Notes: generated from the sequence alone by a model not told the origin. DNA of 36,777 bases from JAQUOA01 sp037443785 (GCA_037443785.1 JBBINR010000033.1:1-36777); one strand, 5' to 3'. Positions 7,373 to 15,644 are shown, counted from the stretch's first letter. Made by a program: numbers and translations.

Positions 7373-7861
7373 TTATTTTGCTTCCTGTAATTTCATTTTT
7401 TTGTAGAGTTCATTGTGTTCGTGGATTTTTGCACGAGACGGTTTGCGGCGAATTGAAGAATAACCGATTATTTTTCCATCTCTGATATTTGGAATGACTG
7501 TTGCATAAACCCAATAATATCCGCCGTCTTTCCGTAAGTTTTTTACATATCCATGCCAGTGTTTCCCTTTTCCAACGGTGGCCCATAAATCCTTGAACGC
7601 TGCTGCGGGCATATCAGGATGCCGTAGAATGTAATGCTCCTGTCCGATGAGCTCGTCTTTGCTGAAACCTGACATGTCGCAAAATGCTTTATTGCAAGCA
7701 ATAATTTTTCCCTTTGTGTCTGTTCGTGACACAATTAAATTGCCTTCCGGAAATGATGTTTCGATATCGGTATAGATGATCGTTCGTTCAAAACCATCGA
7801 AGTATTTATGTCGAATTGATGTTCCCGGCCTGGGAACGTCAGAAGGAAGCATGTCTTTCAT
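7373..7861 (-). CDS. Stand-alone Aer-type PAS protein (second copy)
   Basis: 162 residues, exactly the length of its upstream neighbour and clearly its duplicate. A leader (MKDMLPSDVPRPGTSIRHKY) precedes an Aer-like PAS domain with NKAFCDMSGFSKDELIG, the LRHPDMPAAAF motif, GKHWHGYVKNLRKDGG and YYWVYATVIPN. In E. coli Aer the same RHPDMP region helps hold FAD, which senses redox state. There is no transmembrane segment, HAMP, kinase or MCP domain, so this is a soluble one-domain sensor. The start at 7861 is supported by AGAAGG upstream; an in-frame extension to 7987 would overlap the first copy and lacks PAS homology. It must signal by protein-protein contact, presumably with other products of this locus. 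Confidence 0.88.
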   Translation of the reverse strand: MKDMLPSDVPRPGTSIRHKYFDGFERTIIYTDIETSFPEGNLIVSRTDTKGKIIACNKAFCDMSGFSKDELIGQEHYILRHPDMPAAAFKDLWATVGKGKHWHGYVKNLRKDGGYYWVYATVIPNIRDGKIIGYSSIRRKPSRAKIHEHNELYKKMKLQEAK

Positions 7862-7889
7862 AACGACCTTCTTCTTAAAATAGTGAAGA

Positions 7890-8378
7890 TTATTTTTTTT
7901 CTTCGGACAACAATTTTTTATAGAGCGTTGTGCATTCGTCAATTTTTGTGCGGGAAGGTTTTCGCCGCACAGAAGTATATCCGACAATTTTTCCTTCTCG
8001 AACGTTTGGAATCACTGTCGCAAACACCCAGTAGAATCCTCCATCTTTGCGTAAATTTTTTACGTATCCATGCCAGTGTTTGCCTTGTTGGATTGTATCC
8101 CATAATCCTTTGAATGCAACGGCCGGCATATCTGGATGACGCAAAATACTATGGTACTCACCGATCAGTTCTTCTTTCGTATATCCGGCGATATCACAAA
8201 ATGATTTATTGCAATGAGTAATTTTCCCTGCCGTATCCGTGCGGGAAACGATGAGCGTTCCTTCGGGAAAGGCTGTTTCTATGTCAGTAAATAATACCGT
8301 ACGTTCAAATCCCTCGTAATACCGCAACCGAACAGATTTACCCGGACGCGGCAAATCTGCGGGAGTCATATCTCGCAT
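7890..8378 (-). CDS. Stand-alone Aer-type PAS protein (first copy)
   Basis: 162 residues starting behind a strong CGGAGGT. The leader MRDMTPADLPRPGKSVRLRY is followed by an Aer-type PAS domain: NKSFCDIAGYTKEELIG, ILRHPDMPAVAF, GKHWHGYVKNLRKDGG, FYWVFATVIPN and REGKIVGYTSVRRKPS. The last block matches the E. coli Aer pattern REGKISGYMSIR, which supports an FAD-binding redox sensor over a generic PAS. A helical tail (TLYKKLLSEEKK) may mediate dimer or partner contacts. It is separated from its duplicate by only 28 bases. As it lacks any output domain, partners must be supplied in trans. Cofactor binding is inferred from family resemblance and has not been shown. Confidence 0.88.
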   Translation of the reverse strand: MRDMTPADLPRPGKSVRLRYYEGFERTVLFTDIETAFPEGTLIVSRTDTAGKITHCNKSFCDIAGYTKEELIGEYHSILRHPDMPAVAFKGLWDTIQQGKHWHGYVKNLRKDGGFYWVFATVIPNVREGKIVGYTSVRRKPSRTKIDECTTLYKKLLSEEKK

Positions 8379-8460
8379 GGTGACCTCCGTGATTAGAAAA
8401 ACTTGTATGACCGTTCATTTTTTTCAGATCTGATTTCTCACATATTATCTAAAATTCCAA

Positions 8461-8823
8461 TCACGAGTGCTTCTTCATCAAATCTTCCAAGTGATATAAT
8501 TTGAGAATTAATTTACACGCAGTCGTTGCATCGACCTTTGATTGAGCCGGATTCAACGTGTCGACTTCACTTGCCGTTGAGTGAAACAGTCGATGTTCTT
8601 CTTCGATCTCTTTTATGACATTCTTAATGTCTTCGGGAAAAGTCTCTGTCGACGGCCAAACATCTTTGTAAAATAATTTTCCAAAATTGCAATCAGTTGC
8701 TTTTTTGTGCTCAAATAGAGCCTTGTTTTTGATCGAGTCATCAAGCTTATTCAAATAGTTTACATGTTGTAAAATCAAATAGTCTAACTGGTTGACTAAT
8801 TGATTTAATTGATCGGTACCCAT
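8461..8823 (-). CDS. Stand-alone CZB-like zinc-binding protein
   Basis: 120 residues from the ATG at 8823; a GTG at 8871 would add 16 residues and cannot be excluded, as neither start has a strong ribosome binding site. The protein is all-helical and carries the ligand set of the CZB (chemoreceptor zinc-binding) domain: H20 in LILQHVNYL, C45 in TDCNFGK, and H77 and H81 in EEEHRLFHSTA. The order His...Cys-x-(F/L)-G-K...His-x3-His is the CZB signature. In known proteins (E. coli DgcZ, Helicobacter TlpD) CZB is fused to a cyclase or chemoreceptor and senses zinc or oxidation of the cysteine (HOCl in TlpD). Here it is a separate small protein, placed between a Roadblock gene and the PAS pair. Confidence 0.82.
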   Translation of the reverse strand: MGTDQLNQLVNQLDYLILQHVNYLNKLDDSIKNKALFEHKKATDCNFGKLFYKDVWPSTETFPEDIKNVIKEIEEEHRLFHSTASEVDTLNPAQSKVDATTACKLILKLYHLEDLMKKHS

Positions 8824-8900
8824 AAGGCTACTTTGTTTGATAACATACAAAGTCTGCTGCCGATAAAGCACAGAATCTTAAGAATGATATCTGTACTCTT

Positions 8901-9275
8901 TTACCCTACGGCGGCCGCTAGTTTTTTTGCCGATTCGGTAGCGCGTAAAAAGACCATTCCAATGTTGACAGTCTTCGGAGTAATAATGCAAAGCGCTGCC
9001 GAAGTCCCTATAAGATAAATGAATAATCGTCCTTCGGTGGAAGTAATGGTAAACTCAGATACTTCTCCGAGAGAAAGCGACGGCATTATTCTTCTTCCCA
9101 TACTGATCGTGGTCGCCATAAGCGCTGCCAATTTATCAGCCGATGTTCCTCCTTTGATATCTGAGACCAAGGGCAATCCATCGTGCGACGCAACAATAAT
9201 ACCACGGGTCTCAGGAATGTCAGCATAAATTTCCTGAAATACGGTTTTAGAAATTTCATTTAAAGAACCTGCCAT
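8901..9275 (-). CDS. Roadblock/LC7-domain protein A
   Basis: 124 residues from an ATG (9275) preceded by a strong GAGGAGG; an upstream in-frame ATG at 9302 was rejected because this Shine-Dalgarno clearly serves the internal start. Roadblock pattern: helix LNEISKTVFQEIYADIPETR, strands GIIVASHDGLPLVSDI, helix DKLAALMATTISMGRRIMPSL, strands EFTITSTEGRLFIYLIG and AALCIITP, and helix VFLRATESAKKLAAAV. It is better conserved than copy B and shares about its length. It lies 103 bases after the TPR gene and 77 bases before the CZB gene. A second Roadblock in one locus may form a heterodimer with copy B, as in eukaryotic MP1/p14-type pairs; this is inference. Confidence 0.9.
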   Translation of the reverse strand: MAGSLNEISKTVFQEIYADIPETRGIIVASHDGLPLVSDIKGGTSADKLAALMATTISMGRRIMPSLSLGEVSEFTITSTEGRLFIYLIGTSAALCIITPKTVNIGMVFLRATESAKKLAAAVG

Positions 9276-9378
9276 AAGACCTCCTCGTTGTTGTGGAATC
9301 AAGAAAATATTCTTCTTTCAACCTACTTCTCATAAAACGGTGTTTAACAAAGCATTTTACTTCAACCAACGCAATCTA

Positions 9379-11139
9379 TTAATGCTTTTGTTTGAGCTTC
9401 TTTTTGAGTTCCTTCCCCAAGTCGCGCAGCGTCTCTTCCGTCGGGATTCCCTCCGTTGCGGACATATAACCAGAATTTGCCAGGACTTTTTGCGCATTTC
9501 TCAATGCATCTAAAAATTGATGTTTTGCTATGGAAGGCTCGGTTGTTTCAATGCTCTTTGCGTATTCATCACGCTCATTCCGAAGCTCCTGCTCAAGCTT
9601 TACTAATGTTTCATTCAACGGATCAATAACCATTCCCTTTGTAATTTCATCAAGAGCCTCGGAGTATAATTTTTTGTTCCGCAGGTCATAAATTTTTTTC
9701 ATGCTTTCTTCGAGTAAAATCTTTTTTTGTTTTTGATTGTTTTCTTGTTCTTTCGTTTGAAGAATTTGTTCGTGCAATGATTGCTGCAGATTCTGCTGGG
9801 ATTCCGTCACAATATTACGTAATGTAATTGCTTCAACATGTTTTGGATTTTGGACTAAAATAATTGCTAATTCCCCAAGTGCATCTTCAAATCTGCACTG
9901 TTTATAGTACGCTATAGCCTTCTCCATTCTGTACATCAGCTCAATATCACCCTCTATCGGCAATCCTTTTTCAGAAGTTCGAGCGACAATCTCTTGTTGT
10001 TTTTTCCGAACTGAATCTTCAGGCAAAATAGTTTGCGTTTGAATTGCTTCTATGGTTTCTAATTGTGCCTGGTGTATTTTCTGTCGAAGCTGATGTGCTT
10101 CTTTGCTTTGAGGGTTAAGACGGTCAATTTCATTTAAAATGGTTATCGCAACATTGAACTCGCCTCGCGATATATGTTGCGCGGCATTGTGAAGCATGCT
10201 TTCAATTTTTTTATTGTTCTCTTCAAAAGCTTTCTTTTGTGCGGCAAACTTCTGCCGGTCAATCTCTTTTTGAATATTTCTTTGCTCCTCAAGTGATTTC
10301 ATGATCCGTTGATGCAAATCAATCGCAAGTGTATGCGTAGGATTCAAGGAGAGACCTTTCTGCAAGACTATCAATGCATTTTCAAATTCTCCGAGTTGAG
10401 CAAAGCGCTTGCCTTCCTTGATCAAGCTTTCTACTTGCGAAGCAATTTTTGGATCAATCGTCACTGGTAAAACAGTACTTGTCTGCACTTTCCTAATAAG
10501 CTCTTTTTCCTCTCGTTCCATTTGCACCTGTTCTGTCTTTTGCTTTGCCAACTCTTCGTCAAATTCTTTTCGAATCGTTGTCTCAAGATCAGCAACTTCC
10601 TGGCTGAGAGGATTAATGAGGAATGCTCTGTTAATTTCATCTAACGCTTGTGAAAATTTTTTCTCTTTTGCCAAATTCTTTGCGTAAACAAGAAATTGTG
10701 CCAAACGCGACTTTATTGTTTCTTCGCGCTTTTTTGTTTCTTTTTCTCGCTCAACAAATTCCTGTTTTAATTCTTCTCGAGTCGTTATAATTGTCTGCGC
10801 AAGTTTTTCTGTCCGATTGATATCTTCGATTGTAACTTGAGCTAATTGCTTTAATTTCTCATTCGATTCTTCTTTCTCCGCAGGGCTTTGTTGAGATTTT
10901 TTTTTCTTTTCAATGAGTGATAATACATTTGCTTCATAGGCCAACACATATAAATTCCCGGGAGCCGTTTGAAAGGCTTGCCGCACAATTGTAAGCGCCC
11001 TTTCTAAATTTCCTTCCTTAACTAATTTATCGGCTTCCTTTAAAAAAGGTGAAATACTGCTTAATAAAGATGACGCTTGCTCTTTCTGTTTTTGACGAGA
11101 TGTATTTACTGCCATTTTTTGGGAGTCCACAAGTTTCAT
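9379..11139 (-). CDS. TPR / coiled-coil scaffold protein
   Basis: 586 residues, very rich in Lys, Glu and Gln, without a signal peptide or membrane segment. Several TPR-like units recur with the pattern 'A...G.fe.AL..l...l.lNP...ea..l': LVKEGNLERALTIVRQAFQTAP, AKEKKFSQALDEINRAFLINP, FAQLGEFENALIVLQKGLSLNP, ISRGEFNVAITILNEIDRLNP, YYKQCRFEDALGELAIILVQNP and LRNKKLYSEALDEITKGMVIDP. At least six such units are joined by long charged helices such as EEREKELIRKVQ-like segments that predict coiled coil. The C-terminus ends in a basic KKKLKQKH. It lies only 5 bases after the hybrid kinase gene. Probably a cytoplasmic scaffold that gathers the sensors and Roadblock proteins; no enzymatic function is evident. 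The start could instead be the ATG at 11115. Confidence 0.85.
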   Translation of the reverse strand: MKLVDSQKMAVNTSRQKQKEQASSLLSSISPFLKEADKLVKEGNLERALTIVRQAFQTAPGNLYVLAYEANVLSLIEKKKKSQQSPAEKEESNEKLKQLAQVTIEDINRTEKLAQTIITTREELKQEFVEREKETKKREETIKSRLAQFLVYAKNLAKEKKFSQALDEINRAFLINPLSQEVADLETTIRKEFDEELAKQKTEQVQMEREEKELIRKVQTSTVLPVTIDPKIASQVESLIKEGKRFAQLGEFENALIVLQKGLSLNPTHTLAIDLHQRIMKSLEEQRNIQKEIDRQKFAAQKKAFEENNKKIESMLHNAAQHISRGEFNVAITILNEIDRLNPQSKEAHQLRQKIHQAQLETIEAIQTQTILPEDSVRKKQQEIVARTSEKGLPIEGDIELMYRMEKAIAYYKQCRFEDALGELAIILVQNPKHVEAITLRNIVTESQQNLQQSLHEQILQTKEQENNQKQKKILLEESMKKIYDLRNKKLYSEALDEITKGMVIDPLNETLVKLEQELRNERDEYAKSIETTEPSIAKHQFLDALRNAQKVLANSGYMSATEGIPTEETLRDLGKELKKKLKQKH

Positions 11140-11144
11140 TCTAA

Positions 11145-13526
11145 TTAAGAAATAACATTTTCCGGCTTCAACAACCGTTCAAGCGTTTCAAGCAATACAT
11201 CTATTTCTGTTGGTTTTTGTAGCAGGACATCGGCCCCAATATTTTTAAGTTTTGTAGAGATATCGGGATCATTAAATCCCGTCATCACAATGATCTTTTT
11301 ATCGGGATAAGAAGACTTTACCATGCGTACTAATTCTTCCCCGCTCTTATGCGGCATCGCTAAATCCGTAAGGACGACAGAAATTTCGTCTGCGTGTTCC
11401 TTAAATTTTTTTATTGCATCATCAACTTCTCTTGAGGTTATTGTTTTATATCCGTATAACGACAGTGCTTCCGACATGAGATTTAATATTTGTTGTTCGT
11501 CATCGACAATGAAAACAGTTTCGTCATGATCGGTAGGAATAAATATTTCTTTCTCTGTTACCGTAATTGACTTTTCTTTGGTAAGAGGTAAATAGACTCT
11601 AAAGGTTGTCCCTTTTCCGAGCACACTTTCTACATCAATAAAACCATTCATACTTGTCACAATTCCATGAACAATGGAAAGCCCTAATCCGGTCCCTTTC
11701 TCTTTTGCTTTTGTGGTAAAAAAAGGATCAAAAATTCTGTCAAGCATTGCCTGTTCCATTCCGGAACCGGTGTCCGAAAAATAGAGCTCGACATATTCTT
11801 TATCTTGAACATTGGAAAATTTTCTTTTCAACATTTCGGTTTCAGAAAGTCTAATTCCCAATATCAATTTTCCGCCTTTCGGCATCGCATCGGCAGCATT
11901 AATACTGAAATTCAAATACACTTGTTCAATCAACGCATAGTCGCCAAGAATTTCGAATTCCTGTTGCTCCGGCTTCTGAAGTTCTATAGCAATTGTTTTT
12001 GGCAGGGTGTGTTTTAAAAAATTTAAGATCTGAACAATAGCTTTATTCAATGAAATTGGGACAGAGGTTATCACGTCATGCCGAGAGAACAACAGCATTT
12101 CTTTCGCTATCACCGATCCCCGTTTTGCACTGTCAGCAATGACATCGATAAACTTCAATAAATTTTCATCGCTCTTTACTTCTAAGCGCAACACTTCAGA
12201 CGAATTAAGAATAATGGCGAGAACATTATTGAAATCGTGAGCGACTCCAGCCGCTAATGTGCCGAGACTTTCCATCTTTTGTGATTGAAGCAATTGATGT
12301 TCGAGCGCTTTTAATCGTGTTTCATTAATCAGATAGCCGGCTATTTCTATCAATTCTCCTTTTTCATCGAACGTTCCAACTAAATTTTCTACTACGTGAA
12401 CGCTGTTTCCATTTAACGTCTGAAGTTTCTCCCGGATATTATCTAATTTATGTTCGCTTTTTAATCGTACAAGAGTCGCATTCCACTGTTCGAGGTCTCC
12501 ATAAAATGATTGTAACGTAAGAGGTGTTTCAGTTTCCTGGAATTTTTCCAAGCCAAAAATTCGATTAAACGCCTTGTTACGAACAATAATAGTCCCATCG
12601 GCACGCGCAATATACGCGCCGCTTACATCGTCTTCAAAAAATGCCCGATAGCGTTGTTCGTTAGCGCGTAAAAGTTCTTCTTTTAATTTCCGATGGCTAA
12701 TATCCTCGATTACTCCGACATAATTTGTAAGCTCTCCTGATTTATTCAAAATTGGGGAGAGCGTTGCCTGCTGCCAGTAAATCTCTCCATTTTTTTTCTT
12801 GTTGATAAACATACCGCTCCAACGTTTCCCTTCTTGCAAATTTTTCCATAAATCAACAAATGTTTCTGGCGGAGTTAAACCGGATTTTAAGATGCGTGGA
12901 TTTTGCCCGCGGGCTTCTTCGAGAGTGTATCCTGTGGTTTCAGTAAATCCTTTATTAACGTATTCGATTGTCCCTTTAGAATCCGTAATGATAATTGACG
13001 CGGAGCTTTGTTCAACGGCAACCGACAAACGATTCAGCTCTGATTCTATTTTATACCGTTCAGTAAATTCACGAATGATGCCAGCGTAATACCGTTTTTG
13101 TTTATAGAAATAAACAGAAATCGATATTTCAAGGATCAATTCTCTGCCATCGGCGTGTCTTCCCCGCACGAACATATTTTTTCCCATTTTACGGGAGGAA
13201 AAACCTCCTTCTCCAAATTTTTTTACAAACAAGTCGTGATTGTGTTTCACGTTGTCTGGAACTAAAGTAGAAATTTTTTTTCCGATGACATCTTCTGCTT
13301 TATATCCAAAAATTAATTCTGATGCGTTATTAAAACAAAGGATGGTTTGATTTTCATCAGCAATAATGACAGCATCCATCGAAGTGGCAATAAAGCTTTT
13401 AAACTCGTTCTCTCCGGTAAAATATGACGCTGTTTTCTTTTTTTGAAAGAGTGAAGCGGATTTAAATAAAATTCCCACACCGAAACTTACTATACCAACC
13501 GTCAATATGAGCAGCATATCTATCAT
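11145..13526 (-). CDS. Membrane-anchored hybrid histidine kinase (PAS-PAS-PAS-HisKA-HATPase-REC)
   Basis: 793 residues. One hydrophobic segment (about 3-25) anchors it, with no large extracytoplasmic sensor. Three PAS domains follow (about 44-158, 165-280 and 290-405); the second has the Aer/NifL-like block GQNPRILKSGLTPPETF. H430 in LAAGVAHDFNN is the phosphorylation site (PF00512-type H box); N543 in INAADAM, DTGSGM (585-590) and GTGLGL (611-616) are the N, G1 and G2 boxes. A C-terminal receiver has D721 in LTDLAMP and K771 in LQKP. It is the first gene of the signalling locus, with a 215-base non-coding region before it. The likely targets are its own receiver and the response regulator at 5376-6176. 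The PAS ligands are unknown. Confidence 0.93.
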   Translation of the reverse strand: MIDMLLILTVGIVSFGVGILFKSASLFQKKKTASYFTGENEFKSFIATSMDAVIIADENQTILCFNNASELIFGYKAEDVIGKKISTLVPDNVKHNHDLFVKKFGEGGFSSRKMGKNMFVRGRHADGRELILEISISVYFYKQKRYYAGIIREFTERYKIESELNRLSVAVEQSSASIIITDSKGTIEYVNKGFTETTGYTLEEARGQNPRILKSGLTPPETFVDLWKNLQEGKRWSGMFINKKKNGEIYWQQATLSPILNKSGELTNYVGVIEDISHRKLKEELLRANEQRYRAFFEDDVSGAYIARADGTIIVRNKAFNRIFGLEKFQETETPLTLQSFYGDLEQWNATLVRLKSEHKLDNIREKLQTLNGNSVHVVENLVGTFDEKGELIEIAGYLINETRLKALEHQLLQSQKMESLGTLAAGVAHDFNNVLAIILNSSEVLRLEVKSDENLLKFIDVIADSAKRGSVIAKEMLLFSRHDVITSVPISLNKAIVQILNFLKHTLPKTIAIELQKPEQQEFEILGDYALIEQVYLNFSINAADAMPKGGKLILGIRLSETEMLKRKFSNVQDKEYVELYFSDTGSGMEQAMLDRIFDPFFTTKAKEKGTGLGLSIVHGIVTSMNGFIDVESVLGKGTTFRVYLPLTKEKSITVTEKEIFIPTDHDETVFIVDDEQQILNLMSEALSLYGYKTITSREVDDAIKKFKEHADEISVVLTDLAMPHKSGEELVRMVKSSYPDKKIIVMTGFNDPDISTKLKNIGADVLLQKPTEIDVLLETLERLLKPENVIS

Positions 13527-13741
13527 ATTTTTGTGAAGTGTTGCTAAAGCAAGAGAAATGTGAAATAGTCGGTAGGTCGCTCCTTTTAAGTTGCGATTTT
13601 CGAATTGTTACAACCTAATTTAAAGTAACCAGAAACTTGTGAGAAAACAATAAATGAAAAAAAAACAAAAAAATAATTTTCAATATTCAGGACAACTTCA
13701 TCTGAATAGTTCAGTAACGACATTTGCGTGAAAGGTGATTT

Positions 13742-14404
13742 TTATTCTAAAGAAGCCGGACAAAGGTGAGAAAGTAAACACTCAGAGCAAAGTGGTTTTC
13801 GAGCAGAACATATTTTTCTTCCGTGAAGGATCAATGCGTGAGAAAATTGAAACCATTTTTTTTTTGGAATCAGCTTCATCAAATCTTTTTCTATTTTCAC
13901 AGCATCTTGTTTCGTGGTCAATCCAAGTCTGTTAGACAATCGCCCAACATGCGTATCGACAACAACACCTTCAATAATTCCAAATGCATCGCCAAGAACA
14001 ACGTTTGCAGTTTTTCTTCCGACGCCCGGCAATGCATGAAGTTCATCCATTGTTTTGGGGACGACGCCGTTGTGTCGTTCTAAAATTGCTTTCGCGCACG
14101 CAATAATATTTTTCGCTTTGTTGTGGTAAAAGCCGGTAGAGTGAATTAATTTTTCAAGCTCGCTAATATTTGCGTTGGCAAAGTCGATCGGCGTCGATAG
14201 TTTTGAAAAAAGAGCCGGAGTTACCAAATTCACGCGCGCATCCGTGCATTGTGCTGAAAGAATAACTGCCACAAGCAATTGGAATGGGTCGTGATAATGA
14301 AGCGCCGTTTGTGTTCTGGGATATTGGGTAGCAAGGATTTTAGTAAGTACTGCAGTACGTTCTTTTTTTTGTTCGAACGTTTCTTTGTGAAGATTTTTTA
14401 TCAC
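13742..14404 (-). CDS. nth: Endonuclease III (DNA glycosylase/AP lyase)
   Basis: 220 residues, a typical length. Base-excision repair enzyme that removes oxidised pyrimidines and cleaves at abasic sites. Seen: the helix-hairpin-helix LPGVGRKTANVVLG with the catalytic lysine, the catalytic aspartate in VVVDTHVGRLSNRLG, and a C-terminal [4Fe-4S] loop with spacing C-x6-C-x2-C-x5-C (ICSARKPLCSECLLSHLCP). All catalytic and cluster residues are present. Its start overlaps the stop of the upstream unknown gene by four bases, so the two are translated together. The following 215 bases up to the kinase gene are non-coding; a weak hairpin (13684-13708) lies there. Confidence 0.96.
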   Translation of the reverse strand: MIKNLHKETFEQKKERTAVLTKILATQYPRTQTALHYHDPFQLLVAVILSAQCTDARVNLVTPALFSKLSTPIDFANANISELEKLIHSTGFYHNKAKNIIACAKAILERHNGVVPKTMDELHALPGVGRKTANVVLGDAFGIIEGVVVDTHVGRLSNRLGLTTKQDAVKIEKDLMKLIPKKKWFQFSHALILHGRKICSARKPLCSECLLSHLCPASLE

Positions 14405-15288
14405 AATATTTTTTCGAGAACGATTAATGACCCTTCCGTAGTCAATGCGTCTTCCAACGCTTCATCATCGCTAACAAGAGCGACAATGATACTGCCGAGT
14501 GCATGTTTATCAATATCCACGGCAAATTGAAAACGATACGGCACCGTACGGCCCATTTCAAATGTCCGTTTTGTCAGTTGAAAATGTTTTATCCCGAATT
14601 GATGTTCAAGTACCGCAACATTAGATTGCAGCCGGGCAATTTCACTTTCATCAGCCACGAAATTCATTTGCACAATATTTTTTTCCGAATGCTCACGATT
14701 TCCCGAACGAAATACCACCGAAGAAATCGATTGACCCACGACGGAAAGATTTTGTTCGTTCTTCTGCTCCAAAACTTGTTCAAATACATTTTTCACAATG
14801 GGCAGCGATGAAAATTGCTCCACCGTAAACATAGAACAAAAAATATCACCGGAATTTTTGGCCAGCGAAACGCCAGAATCATTCAACACTGTTTTCCCGT
14901 TTTTTAAAATCCGTTTCACCACACCAACCAACTGTCGATGAAGCGGTACTTGCTGAGGTTCTAAAATTTTATATGATCCAAAATGAACGTCATTAAGTGA
15001 TTGAAAATTTCCAGCTTGTTTCAATAAATTTTCAAAACTATCAATAATCAGCCGATCTATTTCTTCTTTATCGGATTTAAGCGGAGTCGATAAAAATTGA
15101 GCAAGTCCGCCGCGCAGACTTGCACCGTTTTTTTGAGCAAATTCTGAAATACTTTTTTTTGATTCGATTTCTTTTATATCAAGCAGTTCTTTAATTGATG
15201 TGCGGAGATCAGAAAAAACCTCGATGTCTGAGTTTGCCGATTCCGCACGTTGCTGTTGAAGCAAAATCGAATAGATAAATTGTTCCAT
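14401..15288 (-). CDS. Unknown protein between ferredoxin and nth
   Basis: 295 residues, not recognised. It starts at the last base of the ferredoxin gene and its stop overlaps nth by four bases, so it sits inside a tightly coupled three-gene unit. The N-terminal two thirds look helical (FIYSILLQQQRAESANSD, IDRLIIDSFENLLKQAG). The middle has a strand-rich part (VVGQSISSVVFRSGN), and the C-terminal part ends in VDIDKHALGSIIVALVSDDEAL followed by EGSLIVLEKIL. There is no signal peptide, transmembrane segment, cysteine cluster or nucleotide-binding motif. Nothing ties it to DNA repair except position. Codon usage and base composition look like its neighbours, so it appears to be a native, expressed gene. 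Confidence 0.7.
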   Translation of the reverse strand: MEQFIYSILLQQQRAESANSDIEVFSDLRTSIKELLDIKEIESKKSISEFAQKNGASLRGGLAQFLSTPLKSDKEEIDRLIIDSFENLLKQAGNFQSLNDVHFGSYKILEPQQVPLHRQLVGVVKRILKNGKTVLNDSGVSLAKNSGDIFCSMFTVEQFSSLPIVKNVFEQVLEQKNEQNLSVVGQSISSVVFRSGNREHSEKNIVQMNFVADESEIARLQSNVAVLEHQFGIKHFQLTKRTFEMGRTVPYRFQFAVDIDKHALGSIIVALVSDDEALEDALTTEGSLIVLEKIL

Positions 15289-15644
15289 TATTTTTTAATT
15301 GGGTTTATTTTTTCGTGAGAAAAATATTTACTGTCTTGAATTTGCAATCGTTCTACTGCCTTGCCACCAATGATATGATTTTCAACAATTTCCTCAACAT
15401 CACTTTCTGTCACGGCTCCGTACCAAACACCTTCGGGATACACAACCATTGCTGCTCCAAATTCACACGCATCTAAACATCCGGATGCATTCGCTCGAAC
15501 AGTAGAAAGGATCCCTCGTTTTTTTAATTCCACCTTAAACTTATCTTTTAAGGCCTCACCGCCTTTATGATAACAGCAGCCTTTCGGATGATCGGCAGGT
15601 CGCTCGTTCGTACAAATAAATAGGTGTTTTTGAAATCGCCCCAT
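15288..15644 (-). CDS. Thioredoxin-fold [2Fe-2S] ferredoxin (Shethna-type, COG3411)
   Basis: 118 residues. Begins MGRFQKHLFICTNERPADHPKG, the usual opening of this family. Cysteines C11, C23 (followed by C24), C56 and C60 match the cluster-binding spacing of Aquifex aeolicus Fd4 (9, 22, 55, 59); SGCLDACEFGA and VVYPEGVWYGAVT are the conserved C-terminal blocks. It acts as a soluble electron carrier; the partner is unknown. The extra cysteine C24 beside C23 is common enough in the family not to be alarming. The gene is 62 bases after the phosphoesterase gene and overlaps the next gene by one base. It could supply electrons to the neighbouring Fe-S protein endonuclease III, but there is no precedent for that and it is only a positional idea. 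Confidence 0.9.
   Translation of the reverse strand: MGRFQKHLFICTNERPADHPKGCCYHKGGEALKDKFKVELKKRGILSTVRANASGCLDACEFGAAMVVYPEGVWYGAVTESDVEEIVENHIIGGKAVERLQIQDSKYFSHEKINPIKK

Noticed and set aside
7862..7987. Longer start for the second Aer-type PAS protein
   Set aside because: The extension overlaps the upstream PAS gene; the 7861 start has a Shine-Dalgarno and gives exactly the length of the paralogue.
3604..13526. Signalling locus as a recently acquired genomic island
   Set aside because: No integrase, direct repeats or tRNA junction border it, and by eye its base composition matches the flanking genes.
13684..13708. Hairpin TATTCAG/CTGAATA downstream of nth as a terminator
   Set aside because: Only seven A/T-rich pairs with an 11-base loop, and the T run starts too far away; left as a weak possibility.
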